The notes beneath the pieces are model-generated. The model worked only from the letters and a program-made list of their open reading frames with translations. It was not told the DNA's origin and did not search any database. Shown piece after piece: positions 16,901 through 24,786 of a DNA stretch of 64,000 nt (within the stretch, counting starts at the first letter, position 1; every line of letters starts with the position of its first letter). Origin of the DNA: JAJRZX01 sp964472295 (lineage in GTDB: Bacteria > Desulfobacterota > GWC2-55-46 > JADFVP01); assembly GCA_964472295.1 (NCBI GenBank), contig CAYYJQ010000006.1, positions 1 through 64,000 of the forward strand, given 5' to 3'. The translations under genes and the position numbers were made by a program.

Positions 16901-19066
16901 TCAGGCGGGTTGGCCCTCCCTGAAAGACGTAGCCGCGAGCGGGTTGCGGCTGAAGAACCCTGTAAGTGCCTCGCTGTTCATGAGGACCTTTCCAAGAAGT
17001 TCATCAACGAGTTTTTCAAGGACTTCTTTATTTGCCGCGATAATCTCGCCTGTTGTCTCCATGGCGTTATCAAGTATCTTCTGAATATCGTCAAGAACCT
17101 CTACGCCCGAAGTGATGGCATAGTCCTGAAGGGCCACGAGGCTCTTGTTGCTCATCTTGTCGCCAAAGCCATACTCAACGACCATGCGCCGCGCTATCTC
17201 CGTTGCGTGCATGAGGTCCTGCGAGGCCCCCACTGTCTGCGCCCCAGTGCCGCCAAGTTCTTCCTCGGCCACCATGCCGCCCAGTATTACGCCTATCTCG
17301 CACTCAAGGTCTTTCTTTGTAAAGGTAGCGCGCATGGCGTCGTCCTTGGGGATAAATGTCCCGGCCCCACGGTAGTTATCAAGGCTTATGAAGATGGGCG
17401 TGCTCCTGTAATGGGCCATCATGGCAATGGTGTGGCCGGCCTCGTGCACGGCAATGCTCCGTTTTTCGGCCTCGCTCATCATCTCGGCGCGCTGCAGATA
17501 AAGGGCCTTTGAGGCGGGACGCGCCCTCTGGTGGCTCCACCGCCTGAGTTCCTCCACCTCTTCCCGCTTAAGGACCGAAAGGGGCGTAATGTTGCGTATG
17601 GAGTTTAAAATGGTGGACTGCCTTACATCAAGGCAGAGGAGTTCGTCTATCTTTTTCTCAACATCAGCCGGGTCAGCGCCGTCGTGAAGGGTGTTGAAGG
17701 TGGTCACGACAGCATCTTTTACGGCCTGCTCTATCTCCGCGCCTGTAAAGCCGTGGCTGTTCTGGGCGAACTCGCCAAGGTTCAGGCTGTTGATGTTCTT
17801 AACCCTCTTTTCAAGGTGGATGCGGAATATCTCCTCGCGCTCGTCAACGCTTGGGAGGTCCACGAAAAAGACCTCGTCGTAACGCCCCTTTCGCCAGAGT
17901 TCAGGCGGGAGGTTCTTGGGGTCATTGGCAGTGGATATGACAAAGACGGGCTTGGTCTTCTCCTGAAGCCAGGTAATAAACGTGCCGAATACGCGGAGCT
18001 GGGTGCCAGAGTCTCCCTGATACCCTCCTATGCCGCCAAAGGCCTTGTCAATCTCGTCTATCCAGAGGATACAGGGGCTTATGGCCTCGCTGAGCTGAAT
18101 ACAGCGGCGGATGTTCTTCTCCGACTCGCCTACAGTGGAACCAAAGAGACGGCCCACGTCAAGACGCAGAAGCGGGAGGTTCCAGATGCCCGCCAGCGCC
18201 TTGCAGCAGAGGCTCTTACCAGAGCCCGGCACGCCTATGAGCAAAAGTCCCTTTGGTATGTCAAGACCAAGGGTCTTTATCTTCTCATTGGAGAGTCGAA
18301 ATACGTGCTCGCGCTCGATGAACCATTTTTTTATCTCCTCAAGGCCGCCTATGTGCTCGATGGTCTCTTTATAGGGGTAGTAATCGAGTATCTTCTGTTT
18401 TCTTATTATCTGCTGCTTCTCGTTCTGTATGAACTGGATGCAGTCCTCGTTAAGGATGCCGTTATTCAGGCTCACGGCCTTCCTGATGACGCGCTTCACA
18501 TTGTCCATGGAGAGGCCCTGAAGGGATTTATACAGTATGGACCGTGTGGACGTTGGCCAGGACTCTGGTATGAGGTGGCCGTAAGTAGTGGATACGAGTT
18601 CGGCTATCTCGTCATAATCAGGGAGCGAGAGTTCGAGTACAATAATGTCTTCCTCAAGTTCGGGCGGTATATCACCGAGCGTTGGCGAGAGTATGCAGAT
18701 GGTATTGAGGGCCCGGTTGTCGTCTATGGCCGCCGGAAGGTCGCGGAAACGGCGGAGAAACTCGTGGGAGTTGAAGTAACCCGAGATGTCCTTCAGGAGA
18801 AAGATATTATTTACCTCTTCGCTCCTCGCGAGGCGCTCTTCTATATTCACGAGAATCTTCTCTCTGCCCATCTTCTCGCGTTTTTTCTTTTCCCCGCCAT
18901 AAAGACCCTTGGAAACCGACCATGTCCAGTAGATGAGTTTCATGGACTCGGCCAGTTCCTCTATTATCTTCTCCACCCGGCGCTCCTCAAAGGAGACGAC
19001 CCAAAGAATAGGATACCTCGCCTCTATATGTACCTGTAACTCTTTCTTGAATTCGCGTGCGTTCAT
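16901..19066 (-). CDS. Ycf46-type AAA ATPase fused to M41 (FtsH-like) metalloprotease domain
   Basis: This is a 721-residue protein. Residues 1-250 resemble the Ycf46 N-terminal region (ARYPILWVVSFEERRVEKI, then WTWSVSKGL). Residues about 260-500 are the AAA module: Walker A GVPGSGKS, Walker B ILWIDEIDKA, and the Ycf46-like RKGRYDEVFFVDLP. The last 200 residues are an M41 peptidase: HEAGH zinc site in SIAVHEAGHTIAMMAHY, and the third ligand Asp in GASQDLMHATEIARRMV. FtsH membrane helices are absent, so it should be cytosolic. A ribosome site (AGAGG) lies nine bases before the ATG. It heads the five- or six-gene minus-strand operon. Confidence 0.9.
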   Translation of the reverse strand: MNAREFKKELQVHIEARYPILWVVSFEERRVEKIIEELAESMKLIYWTWSVSKGLYGGEKKKREKMGREKILVNIEERLARSEEVNNIFLLKDISGYFNSHEFLRRFRDLPAAIDDNRALNTICILSPTLGDIPPELEEDIIVLELSLPDYDEIAELVSTTYGHLIPESWPTSTRSILYKSLQGLSMDNVKRVIRKAVSLNNGILNEDCIQFIQNEKQQIIRKQKILDYYPYKETIEHIGGLEEIKKWFIEREHVFRLSNEKIKTLGLDIPKGLLLIGVPGSGKSLCCKALAGIWNLPLLRLDVGRLFGSTVGESEKNIRRCIQLSEAISPCILWIDEIDKAFGGIGGYQGDSGTQLRVFGTFITWLQEKTKPVFVISTANDPKNLPPELWRKGRYDEVFFVDLPSVDEREEIFRIHLEKRVKNINSLNLGEFAQNSHGFTGAEIEQAVKDAVVTTFNTLHDGADPADVEKKIDELLCLDVRQSTILNSIRNITPLSVLKREEVEELRRWSHQRARPASKALYLQRAEMMSEAEKRSIAVHEAGHTIAMMAHYRSTPIFISLDNYRGAGTFIPKDDAMRATFTKKDLECEIGVILGGMVAEEELGGTGAQTVGASQDLMHATEIARRMVVEYGFGDKMSNKSLVALQDYAITSGVEVLDDIQKILDNAMETTGEIIAANKEVLEKLVDELLGKVLMNSEALTGFFSRNPLAATSFREGQPA

Positions 19067-19091
19067 CTATTTATGCCTCTTTAGGTATGTA

Positions 19092-19106
19092 AACCTTATA
19101 AAGGTT
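19092..19106. promoter_or_regulatory. palindrome upstream of the AAA-protease operon
   Basis: AACCTT-ATA-AAGGTT is a perfect 6-3-6 inverted repeat 25 bases before the AAA gene. It could be an operator. No clear -35/-10 pair was found next to it, and the regulator is unknown. Confidence 0.35.
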
Positions 19107-19324
19107 AAGGGATTATTATTATGATAACACAATTCACTGGCACTGTAAATCATGGGGGTAAATTAGTAAGTATGGACAAGTGCCGGCGCCGCGCAAGACA
19201 AGGCCCTCCCCTGCCCCGCGCGCCAGGGGCCAAAAGATATTGTAATAATAAGGGTTTTCTGTTAATAGAAGAACAAACAACAACTCCCTCTGATATTGAG
19301 ATTCAAGAGTTAAAAGGAGCCAAG

Positions 19325-20230
19325 ATGCTCAAAAAGACCCTCTCCATAATCAGCCTCTTTCTTGTCTTACTCCTCGCGGCTTCTGCCTCAGCGGCCACGG
19401 GGCAGGAAATAAAAAAAATCGCGCCCCGCGTATACGCCTTCATCGGAGGAGGCGGCTCCACTAACTCGGGCTTTGTCATTACAGAAAGTGGCGTCATCGT
19501 CATAGACTCCGAGGGGCCCCGCGAGCGCGCCCTGGACCTCCTCGCGCGCATAAAAGAAAAGACCGCTAAGCCCGTGATATACATCATAAACACCCACTAC
19601 CACGGCGACCACACCTTTGGCAACCAGTACTTCACTGGCACTATAATCTCAGAGGAAAAGACGAGAAAACTCCTTGTCAGCGAAGACAAGGCCCACAGGG
19701 CGAGGTTCAAGAAGTTCTTTGGCCCCAATTCCCTCGACGGCTTCCGCCTCACCCTGCCCGAGATTACCTTTACCAATGAACTCCGCCTTCACGAAGGCAA
19801 GGTCGAAATTATAATCCGCCATGCAGGCCCCGCCCATACCACGGGCGACGCATACGTCTATCTCCCAAAAGAGCGAATTATCTTCACAGGTGATATACTC
19901 TATAAGGGACGCCTCCCATGGCTCGGCGAAGGAAGCGTCATGGGGAACATGGCCGCCCTTGATAAAATACTCGCCCTTGATGCTGATATATACGTGCCCG
20001 GTCACGGCGGCATAGCCACAAAGAAAGACGTGCTCGCCTATAAAAAGTACCTTCAGGACCTCATAAGAGAAGTCAGAAGACTCCGTAAGGAAGGAAAGAC
20101 TCTGGAAGAAGTAAAAAAAGAGATACAACTGCCCGCCTACAAGGCCTATCTCAAATACACCGAATGGCTCCCCCTGAACGCCGCGGCAGTGTACCGGGAA
20201 CTTGACAGAGCGGAAAAAGGCCGCCATTAA
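19325..20230 (+). CDS. exported MBL-fold metallo-hydrolase
   Basis: This 301-residue protein has a signal peptide (MLKKTLSIISLFLVLLLAAS, cleaved after ASA) and a metallo-beta-lactamase fold: zinc motif THYHGDHTFGN, later ligands HAGPAHTTGD and FTGDILYKG, and VPGHGG. It resembles periplasmic quinoprotein-relay or subclass B-like hydrolases of unknown substrate. I chose the ATG at 19325 because AAAGGAG lies eight bases upstream and the signal peptide begins there; the frame is open back to 19121. It ends eight bases before an ABC ATPase gene. Confidence 0.85.
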   Translation: MLKKTLSIISLFLVLLLAASASAATGQEIKKIAPRVYAFIGGGGSTNSGFVITESGVIVIDSEGPRERALDLLARIKEKTAKPVIYIINTHYHGDHTFGNQYFTGTIISEEKTRKLLVSEDKAHRARFKKFFGPNSLDGFRLTLPEITFTNELRLHEGKVEIIIRHAGPAHTTGDAYVYLPKERIIFTGDILYKGRLPWLGEGSVMGNMAALDKILALDADIYVPGHGGIATKKDVLAYKKYLQDLIREVRRLRKEGKTLEEVKKEIQLPAYKAYLKYTEWLPLNAAAVYRELDRAEKGRH

Positions 20231-20238
20231 AAAGGCCC

Positions 20239-20967
20239 ATGAATAAAACAATCATCCTTGAGGCCAGTAACCTCACAAAGGTCTTCGGAAAGGTCACGGC
20301 AGTCAACAATATCTCCTTTACCATGAACTCCGGCGAGATACTGGGACTCATCGGCCCAAACGGCGCCGGTAAGACCACAACCATGCAGATGCTCCTCGAC
20401 CTTACAACACCAACCTCGGGCACAGTCTCTATCTTCGGCCTAAATATGGGCCGCAGCCACGAAGAAATCCTTGGCCGAGTCAACTTCTCCTCCTCTTACA
20501 TATCACTCCCCTTCTCCCTCACAGTGGAAGAAAACCTCAAGGTCTTCGCCCGGCTCTACGGCATAAAAAAGGCAAAAGAAAAGATAGACGAACTCATGGA
20601 AATATTCGAGATTCAAGACATAAGAAGAGAACCCGCGAGACGGCTCTCCTCGGGACAGAACACAAGGGTCTGCCTCGCAAAGGCCCTCCTCAATGACCCG
20701 GAAATTCTCTTTCTCGATGAGCCGACAGCCTCGCTGGACCCGGACATGGCAGACAAGACCAGAAAACTCCTTAAAAAACTGAACAGGGAACGTAATATAT
20801 CCATACTCTATACCTCGCACAATATGGCCGAAATGGAAGAACTCTCGGACCGCATAATATTCCTCAACAAGGGACAAATACTCGCAACAGACAGACCCGC
20901 CGAACTCCTTGAAAAATTCCACGGAAAAGACCTCGAAGAAGTATTTATTAAAATAGCAAGACAGTAA
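20239..20967 (+). CDS. ABC transporter ATP-binding protein
   Basis: This 242-residue ATPase of the DrrA/NatA export class has Walker A GPNGAGKTT, signature LSSGQNTRV, Walker B ILFLDEPTASLD and the switch His in YTSHNMAEME. Its permease is encoded 306 bases downstream. It lies eight bases after the MBL hydrolase gene, so the two are probably cotranscribed. The substrate is unknown. Confidence 0.92.
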   Translation: MNKTIILEASNLTKVFGKVTAVNNISFTMNSGEILGLIGPNGAGKTTTMQMLLDLTTPTSGTVSIFGLNMGRSHEEILGRVNFSSSYISLPFSLTVEENLKVFARLYGIKKAKEKIDELMEIFEIQDIRREPARRLSSGQNTRVCLAKALLNDPEILFLDEPTASLDPDMADKTRKLLKKLNRERNISILYTSHNMAEMEELSDRIIFLNKGQILATDRPAELLEKFHGKDLEEVFIKIARQ

Positions 20968-21000
20968 AGAAGAAGAAGAAGAAGAAGAAGAAGAAGAAAG
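20968..21000 (+). repeat. AAG trinucleotide run and A-rich purine tract
   Basis: About ten AGA/AAG triplets follow directly on the ABC ATPase stop codon. They open a 306-bp spacer that then holds five perfect or near-perfect hairpins before the permease gene. Confidence 0.8.
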
Positions 21001-21013
21001 GGAAAGTAAGTTC

Positions 21014-21264
21014 AGGCGGGCCTTGCCCGCCTGAAAAGAAAAAAAAGACTTCAAACTTTCTTTTAAAAAAGAAAGTTCACAAAGAAAACTGATACCTGGC
21101 CGCGCTTTGCGCGGCCAGGGAGAAGAACGGTGACCTGTCCTGTCCAGCGGCCCGAAGGGGCGCTGGCACTGGTTTTCTTTGTCTTACTTTCTTTTTTCCA
21201 AAAGAAAGTAAGAAATCAAAACCTTTTTGGGCGCGCCTTCTTTCCGAAGGAAAGAAGGCGCGCC
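21014..21264 (+). repeat. cluster of five hairpins between ABC ATPase and permease
   Basis: The hairpins are: AGGCGGG/CCCGCCT at 21014-21032; AACTTTCTTTT/AAAAGAAAGTT with a CAAAGAAAAC box at 21053-21089; CCTGGCCGCGC/GCGCGGCCAGG at 21095-21119; GGTTTTCTTTG plus CTTACTTTCTTTT/AAAAGAAAGTAAG at 21171-21212; and a perfect 16-bp stem, GGCGCGCCTTCTTTCC around GAA, at 21230-21264. The last ends only nine bases before the permease ATG and takes in the only Shine-Dalgarno-like GGA/AAGG sequence. None is followed by a T run, so they are not intrinsic terminators. Confidence 0.85.
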
Positions 21265-21273
21265 AGATAAAAA

Positions 21274-22068
21274 ATGATAAAACCACGGCGCATTTTCTCA
21301 TACACTCTACGTCATCTATATCTTTACAGGCGCAGTCTACCGCGTCTCATGGAGATATTTTACTGGCCGCTCCTCGACCTCATGCTCTGGGGTTTCGTGG
21401 GCCTATATCTCACGAGATTCAGAGGAAACGTCCCTAATTTCGTGGCCTACTTCCTCGGCGCCCTCATACTCTGGGACATCCTCTTCCGCTCCCAGCAGGG
21501 CATCTCCGTCTCCTTTCTTGAAGACCTCTGGTCCCATAACCTCGTAAATATCTTCATAAGCCCGCTTAGTCCCGTGGAGTACGTCCTCAGTCTCCTTGTC
21601 ATGAGCCTCATAAAACTCGGACTCGCCTCTTTTGTCCTTACAGTACTCGCCTATTTTCTCTACTCCTTCAATATCTTCACCATAGGCCCTGCCCTCATAC
21701 CCCTTGCACTCAACCTCATCATCATGGGCTGGTCCATAGGCATCATCACAACGGCCATAATACTGCGCTATGGTCAGCAGGCCGAGGTCCTTGCCTGGGG
21801 CCTTGCCCTCCTCTTCCAGCCTATCTCAGCCGTCTTCTACCCCGTATCCGTGCTCCCTGTATGGCTCCAGCACGTCGTGGCCTTTATCCCCTCGGCCCAT
21901 GTCTTCGAGGGCATGCGCGCCGTCATCGCGGGTGGTCCCTTTCCAATCGCTCACCTTGTAATGGCCTTTTTACTCAACATCGGTTACGTCGCTGTCTCGG
22001 TTATCTTCTTCTCCTGGAACTTCAAGGGAGTGAAAGAAAAAGGCCTCCTCGTAAAGACCGGGGAATAG
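21274..22068 (+). CDS. ABC-2 type export permease
   Basis: This 264-residue membrane protein has about six hydrophobic segments (LLDLMLWGFVGLYL, FVAYFLGALILWDILF, and others) and the family stretch FQPISAVFYPVSVLPVWLQ. It is the partner of the ATPase upstream. The ATG at 21274 is nine bases after a 16-bp hairpin and has no free ribosome site, so translation may be low or depend on opening of that hairpin. Confidence 0.88.
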   Translation: MIKPRRIFSYTLRHLYLYRRSLPRLMEIFYWPLLDLMLWGFVGLYLTRFRGNVPNFVAYFLGALILWDILFRSQQGISVSFLEDLWSHNLVNIFISPLSPVEYVLSLLVMSLIKLGLASFVLTVLAYFLYSFNIFTIGPALIPLALNLIIMGWSIGIITTAIILRYGQQAEVLAWGLALLFQPISAVFYPVSVLPVWLQHVVAFIPSAHVFEGMRAVIAGGPFPIAHLVMAFLLNIGYVAVSVIFFSWNFKGVKEKGLLVKTGE

Positions 22069-22203
22069 GCCCATTACAGGACCACTACGGGGCGCTCAGA
22101 CTATTTTGACAGCACGAAGATATTTGGGATATAATAAAAAAATAGATAAAAAAGCCACCTCCAAGCCTCGAAGCCACGCCCCACCTCCATGAGGAGAAAA
22201 GTC

Positions 22204-23130
22204 ATGAAAAAATCCATCATCACCGGCCCCGGCCTCTTCCTTTTCCTGGCCCTTGTTCTCTTGACCCCCCTCTATGGTTGCGCTGGTGAGCAGGCCGCCA
22301 CAAAGGGGCAGCAGGGTGTAAGTGAGTTGAAAGGAGCCTCTTACAAAGACCTCAGGGGACCTGCGAAGAAGGGCGATGTAAAGGCTCAGATAAGGCTTGC
22401 CGAGGTATATTACAATGGCACGGGCATTGAGCGTGATTACAAGAAGGCCGCGAAATGGTATGCAAAGGCCGCTAAAAAAGGCGACCCAACCGCCCAGAAG
22501 GCCCTTGGGGCAATGTATACCGAGGGCATCGGTGTAATAAGAAACTACAACGAGGCCTTCAAGTGGTATGAGAAGGCCGCTCTCCAGGGAGACATGGAGG
22601 CGCAGAGGAAAGTAGCGGACCTCTACTACAGTGGCCGGGGTGCGCCACAGAACTTTGTCAAGGCCATGGAGTGGTACCGTTCAGCCGCCGAGCAGGGTGA
22701 CACCGGGGCCGCAGTAAAACTCGCCCTTAGCTATTACACAGGCCGTAATATTCAGCGCAACTACGAAGAGACCATAAAGTGGCTCACAAAGGCCGCCGAG
22801 CAGGGGGACGCCCATGCCCAGAACCTCCTTGGCTCCATGTACTTGAAGGGCAGGGCCGTTGAAAAAGACATGAAAGAGGCATTCAAGTGGTTCAAGAGGG
22901 CCGCGGAAGGGGGAGATAGTACGGGGCAGTTCAACCTTGGATACATTTATCTCAAGGGTGATGGCGTTACCCGCGACTTTGTAAAGAGTTACAAGTGGTT
23001 GAACCTCGCGAGCGCCGGGGGGATGATACAGGCACGTGCCGAGCTCGATAAACTTGAGGCAAAGATGACCCCGGCGGAGATAGCAAAGGCCCAGGAGATG
23101 ACACGCGAGTACAGGAGAAGGAGACCATGA
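22204..23130 (+). CDS. Sel1-repeat lipoprotein
   Basis: The protein has a signal peptide with a lipobox-like LYGC, so it is probably a lipoprotein, followed by about six Sel1 repeats of 36 residues. Typical units are AQKALGAMYTEGIGV and AFKWYEKAALQGD. Sel1 repeats form TPR-like solenoids used for protein contacts. I chose the ATG at 22204 because AGGAG lies just upstream; an ATG at 22189 would place that site inside the gene. The stop overlaps the start of the next Sel1 gene (ATGA). Confidence 0.88.
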   Translation: MKKSIITGPGLFLFLALVLLTPLYGCAGEQAATKGQQGVSELKGASYKDLRGPAKKGDVKAQIRLAEVYYNGTGIERDYKKAAKWYAKAAKKGDPTAQKALGAMYTEGIGVIRNYNEAFKWYEKAALQGDMEAQRKVADLYYSGRGAPQNFVKAMEWYRSAAEQGDTGAAVKLALSYYTGRNIQRNYEETIKWLTKAAEQGDAHAQNLLGSMYLKGRAVEKDMKEAFKWFKRAAEGGDSTGQFNLGYIYLKGDGVTRDFVKSYKWLNLASAGGMIQARAELDKLEAKMTPAEIAKAQEMTREYRRRRP

Positions 23131-23708
23131 GGGGGAAAAACTTTGCTAAAGCCATCTTGCCCATCTTCTTTCTCACGGCCCTGGCCTTTTTTTTCGACGC
23201 CCCAGTGGCCTCGGGCGTCACACCTGTGGGAGAAGACGCATGGTCCTCGATAAGTGAGGTAACCGCCTCGGCGGAAGGTGGCGACGCAGGGGCTCAGTAC
23301 AGGCTCGGCGTCATATACATGAAGGGCCGGGGCATCACTCGGGACTACAAAAAGGCCTTGAAGTGGTTTGAAAAGGCCGCGGGCCAGGGGCACACAGGCG
23401 CACAGACAAGGATAGGAGACATATACGCCGCGGGGCGCGGCGTAAAAAGAGACTACAGAGAGGCCGCCAGGTGGTACAGGTCGGCCGCCGAACACGGCAA
23501 TCCAAAGGCACAGTACAGTCTTGGTCTAATGTATATTAACGGTGACGGGGTACCAAGAGACTATGTAATTAGTTACATGTGGCTAAACCTCGCAGGGGCC
23601 GGCGGCTTTGAACCGGCCAGAAAGAGGCTTGATAAACTCGAGGCCAGGATGCCCCCGGGCGAGGTGGAACTGGCACAGAAGTTATCCCGTGAGTTCAGAG
23701 AAAAATAG
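23127..23708 (+). CDS. exported Sel1-repeat protein
   Basis: This 193-residue protein has an N-terminal hydrophobic export segment (AILPIFFLTALAFFF) and about three Sel1 repeats (AQYRLGVIYMKGRGI, ALKWFEKAAGQGH, AQYSLGLMYINGDGV). The last repeat and tail (SYMWLNLAGAGG, then KLEARMPPGE) resemble those of the preceding gene, which suggests tandem duplication followed by repeat gain or loss. It is translationally coupled to its neighbours. Confidence 0.88.
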   Translation: MRGKNFAKAILPIFFLTALAFFFDAPVASGVTPVGEDAWSSISEVTASAEGGDAGAQYRLGVIYMKGRGITRDYKKALKWFEKAAGQGHTGAQTRIGDIYAAGRGVKRDYREAARWYRSAAEHGNPKAQYSLGLMYINGDGVPRDYVISYMWLNLAGAGGFEPARKRLDKLEARMPPGEVELAQKLSREFREK

Positions 23709-23710
23709 GC

Positions 23711-24646
23711 ATGCTGAATAGATTATTATTCACCGGCAGGAATCTCATCATAACATCAATGTTCCTCTGGGTATGTTTTGCCCTGAGCGCTCCCCATGCC
23801 GCGCGCGCTGGAGAGAAAGTTGACGCCGCGGCGCGGGCCCATGTGACTGCCAAGGCAAAGGAGATCAAGGCCCTTGCCGCAAAAGGTAACACCCTTGCCC
23901 AGGCTCGTCTCGCCGAGATGTACTACGACGGCATTGGCGTTAAAAAAGATTACAAAGAGGCCCTCACATGGGCCCGTAAGGCCGCACAAAAGGGTAATAT
24001 CAAGGCAGAGGGCATACTCGGCCTCATGTACTACAAGGGACACGGCGTCATAAGGGACTACAAGACCGCTTTCAAGTGGTATCACCGGGCCGCCATGCAG
24101 GGAGACGTCAAGGCCCAGAGCATAGTGGGCCTCATGTACTCCGCGGGCCATGGCGTGGAGCGCGATTACAAGAAGGCCTTTGATTGGTACAAAAAGGCCG
24201 CCCTCCAGGGCGACCCCGGTGCAGAGGGCATTTTGGGGCTCATGTACTACGAGGGGCAGGCCGTGCCCCAGGACTACGAAAAGGCCTACCTCTGGTACAA
24301 GAAGGCCGCGGACCAGGGCTTTGCCCTTGCCGAACTGCAGCTTGGCGTAATGTATACATACGGCCAGGGCGTGCCACGGGACCCGGACAAGGCCTTCAAG
24401 TGGTTTCACAAGGCCGCTGTAAAGGGCAATGCCAAGGCCAGGGCCACCCTTGGCCTCATGTATGCCTATGGAAAGGGCGTTGAGAAGGACTACGCGGCGA
24501 GCCACCTCTGGCTGAGCCTTGCCGCCAAGGCAGGAGAAAAAAACGCCGAGATTGCCCTAAGGGGGCTTGAGAAGAAGATGACCCCCGAGGAAAAGAACAG
24601 GGCACAGAGGCTCGCGAGCCGGTTCAGGGCAATGACAGGGAAATAA
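23711..24646 (+). CDS. exported Sel1-repeat protein
   Basis: This 311-residue protein has a signal peptide (MFLWVCFALSAPHAARA) and about six Sel1 repeats (AEGILGLMYYKGHGV, AFKWYHRAAMQGD, and others). It ends with the same KKMTPEE-type tail as the first protein of the trio. It starts two bases after the second gene's stop, so the three form one operon. The adjacent glycan or secretion partners that often accompany Sel1 proteins are not present, so the client is unknown. Confidence 0.88.
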   Translation: MLNRLLFTGRNLIITSMFLWVCFALSAPHAARAGEKVDAAARAHVTAKAKEIKALAAKGNTLAQARLAEMYYDGIGVKKDYKEALTWARKAAQKGNIKAEGILGLMYYKGHGVIRDYKTAFKWYHRAAMQGDVKAQSIVGLMYSAGHGVERDYKKAFDWYKKAALQGDPGAEGILGLMYYEGQAVPQDYEKAYLWYKKAADQGFALAELQLGVMYTYGQGVPRDPDKAFKWFHKAAVKGNAKARATLGLMYAYGKGVEKDYAASHLWLSLAAKAGEKNAEIALRGLEKKMTPEEKNRAQRLASRFRAMTGK

Positions 24647-24786
24647 GCCCTCGGTTCCGGTGGAGTGAATCTCAAGACATCAATCCCTTTTATCTCCGCT
24701 CAATGGAGATGGCCCCATAGATAGATGTTTTAATGAGTCCATTACGTTTTTTTACCGCCTCCCCCTTTTTGATACTTCACCCCCCC

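Noticed and set aside
17684..19039. Long open frame of about 450 codons opposite the AAA-protease gene
   Set aside because: It lies wholly antisense to a clearly conserved protein, has no recognisable domain, and reflects codon bias of the true gene.
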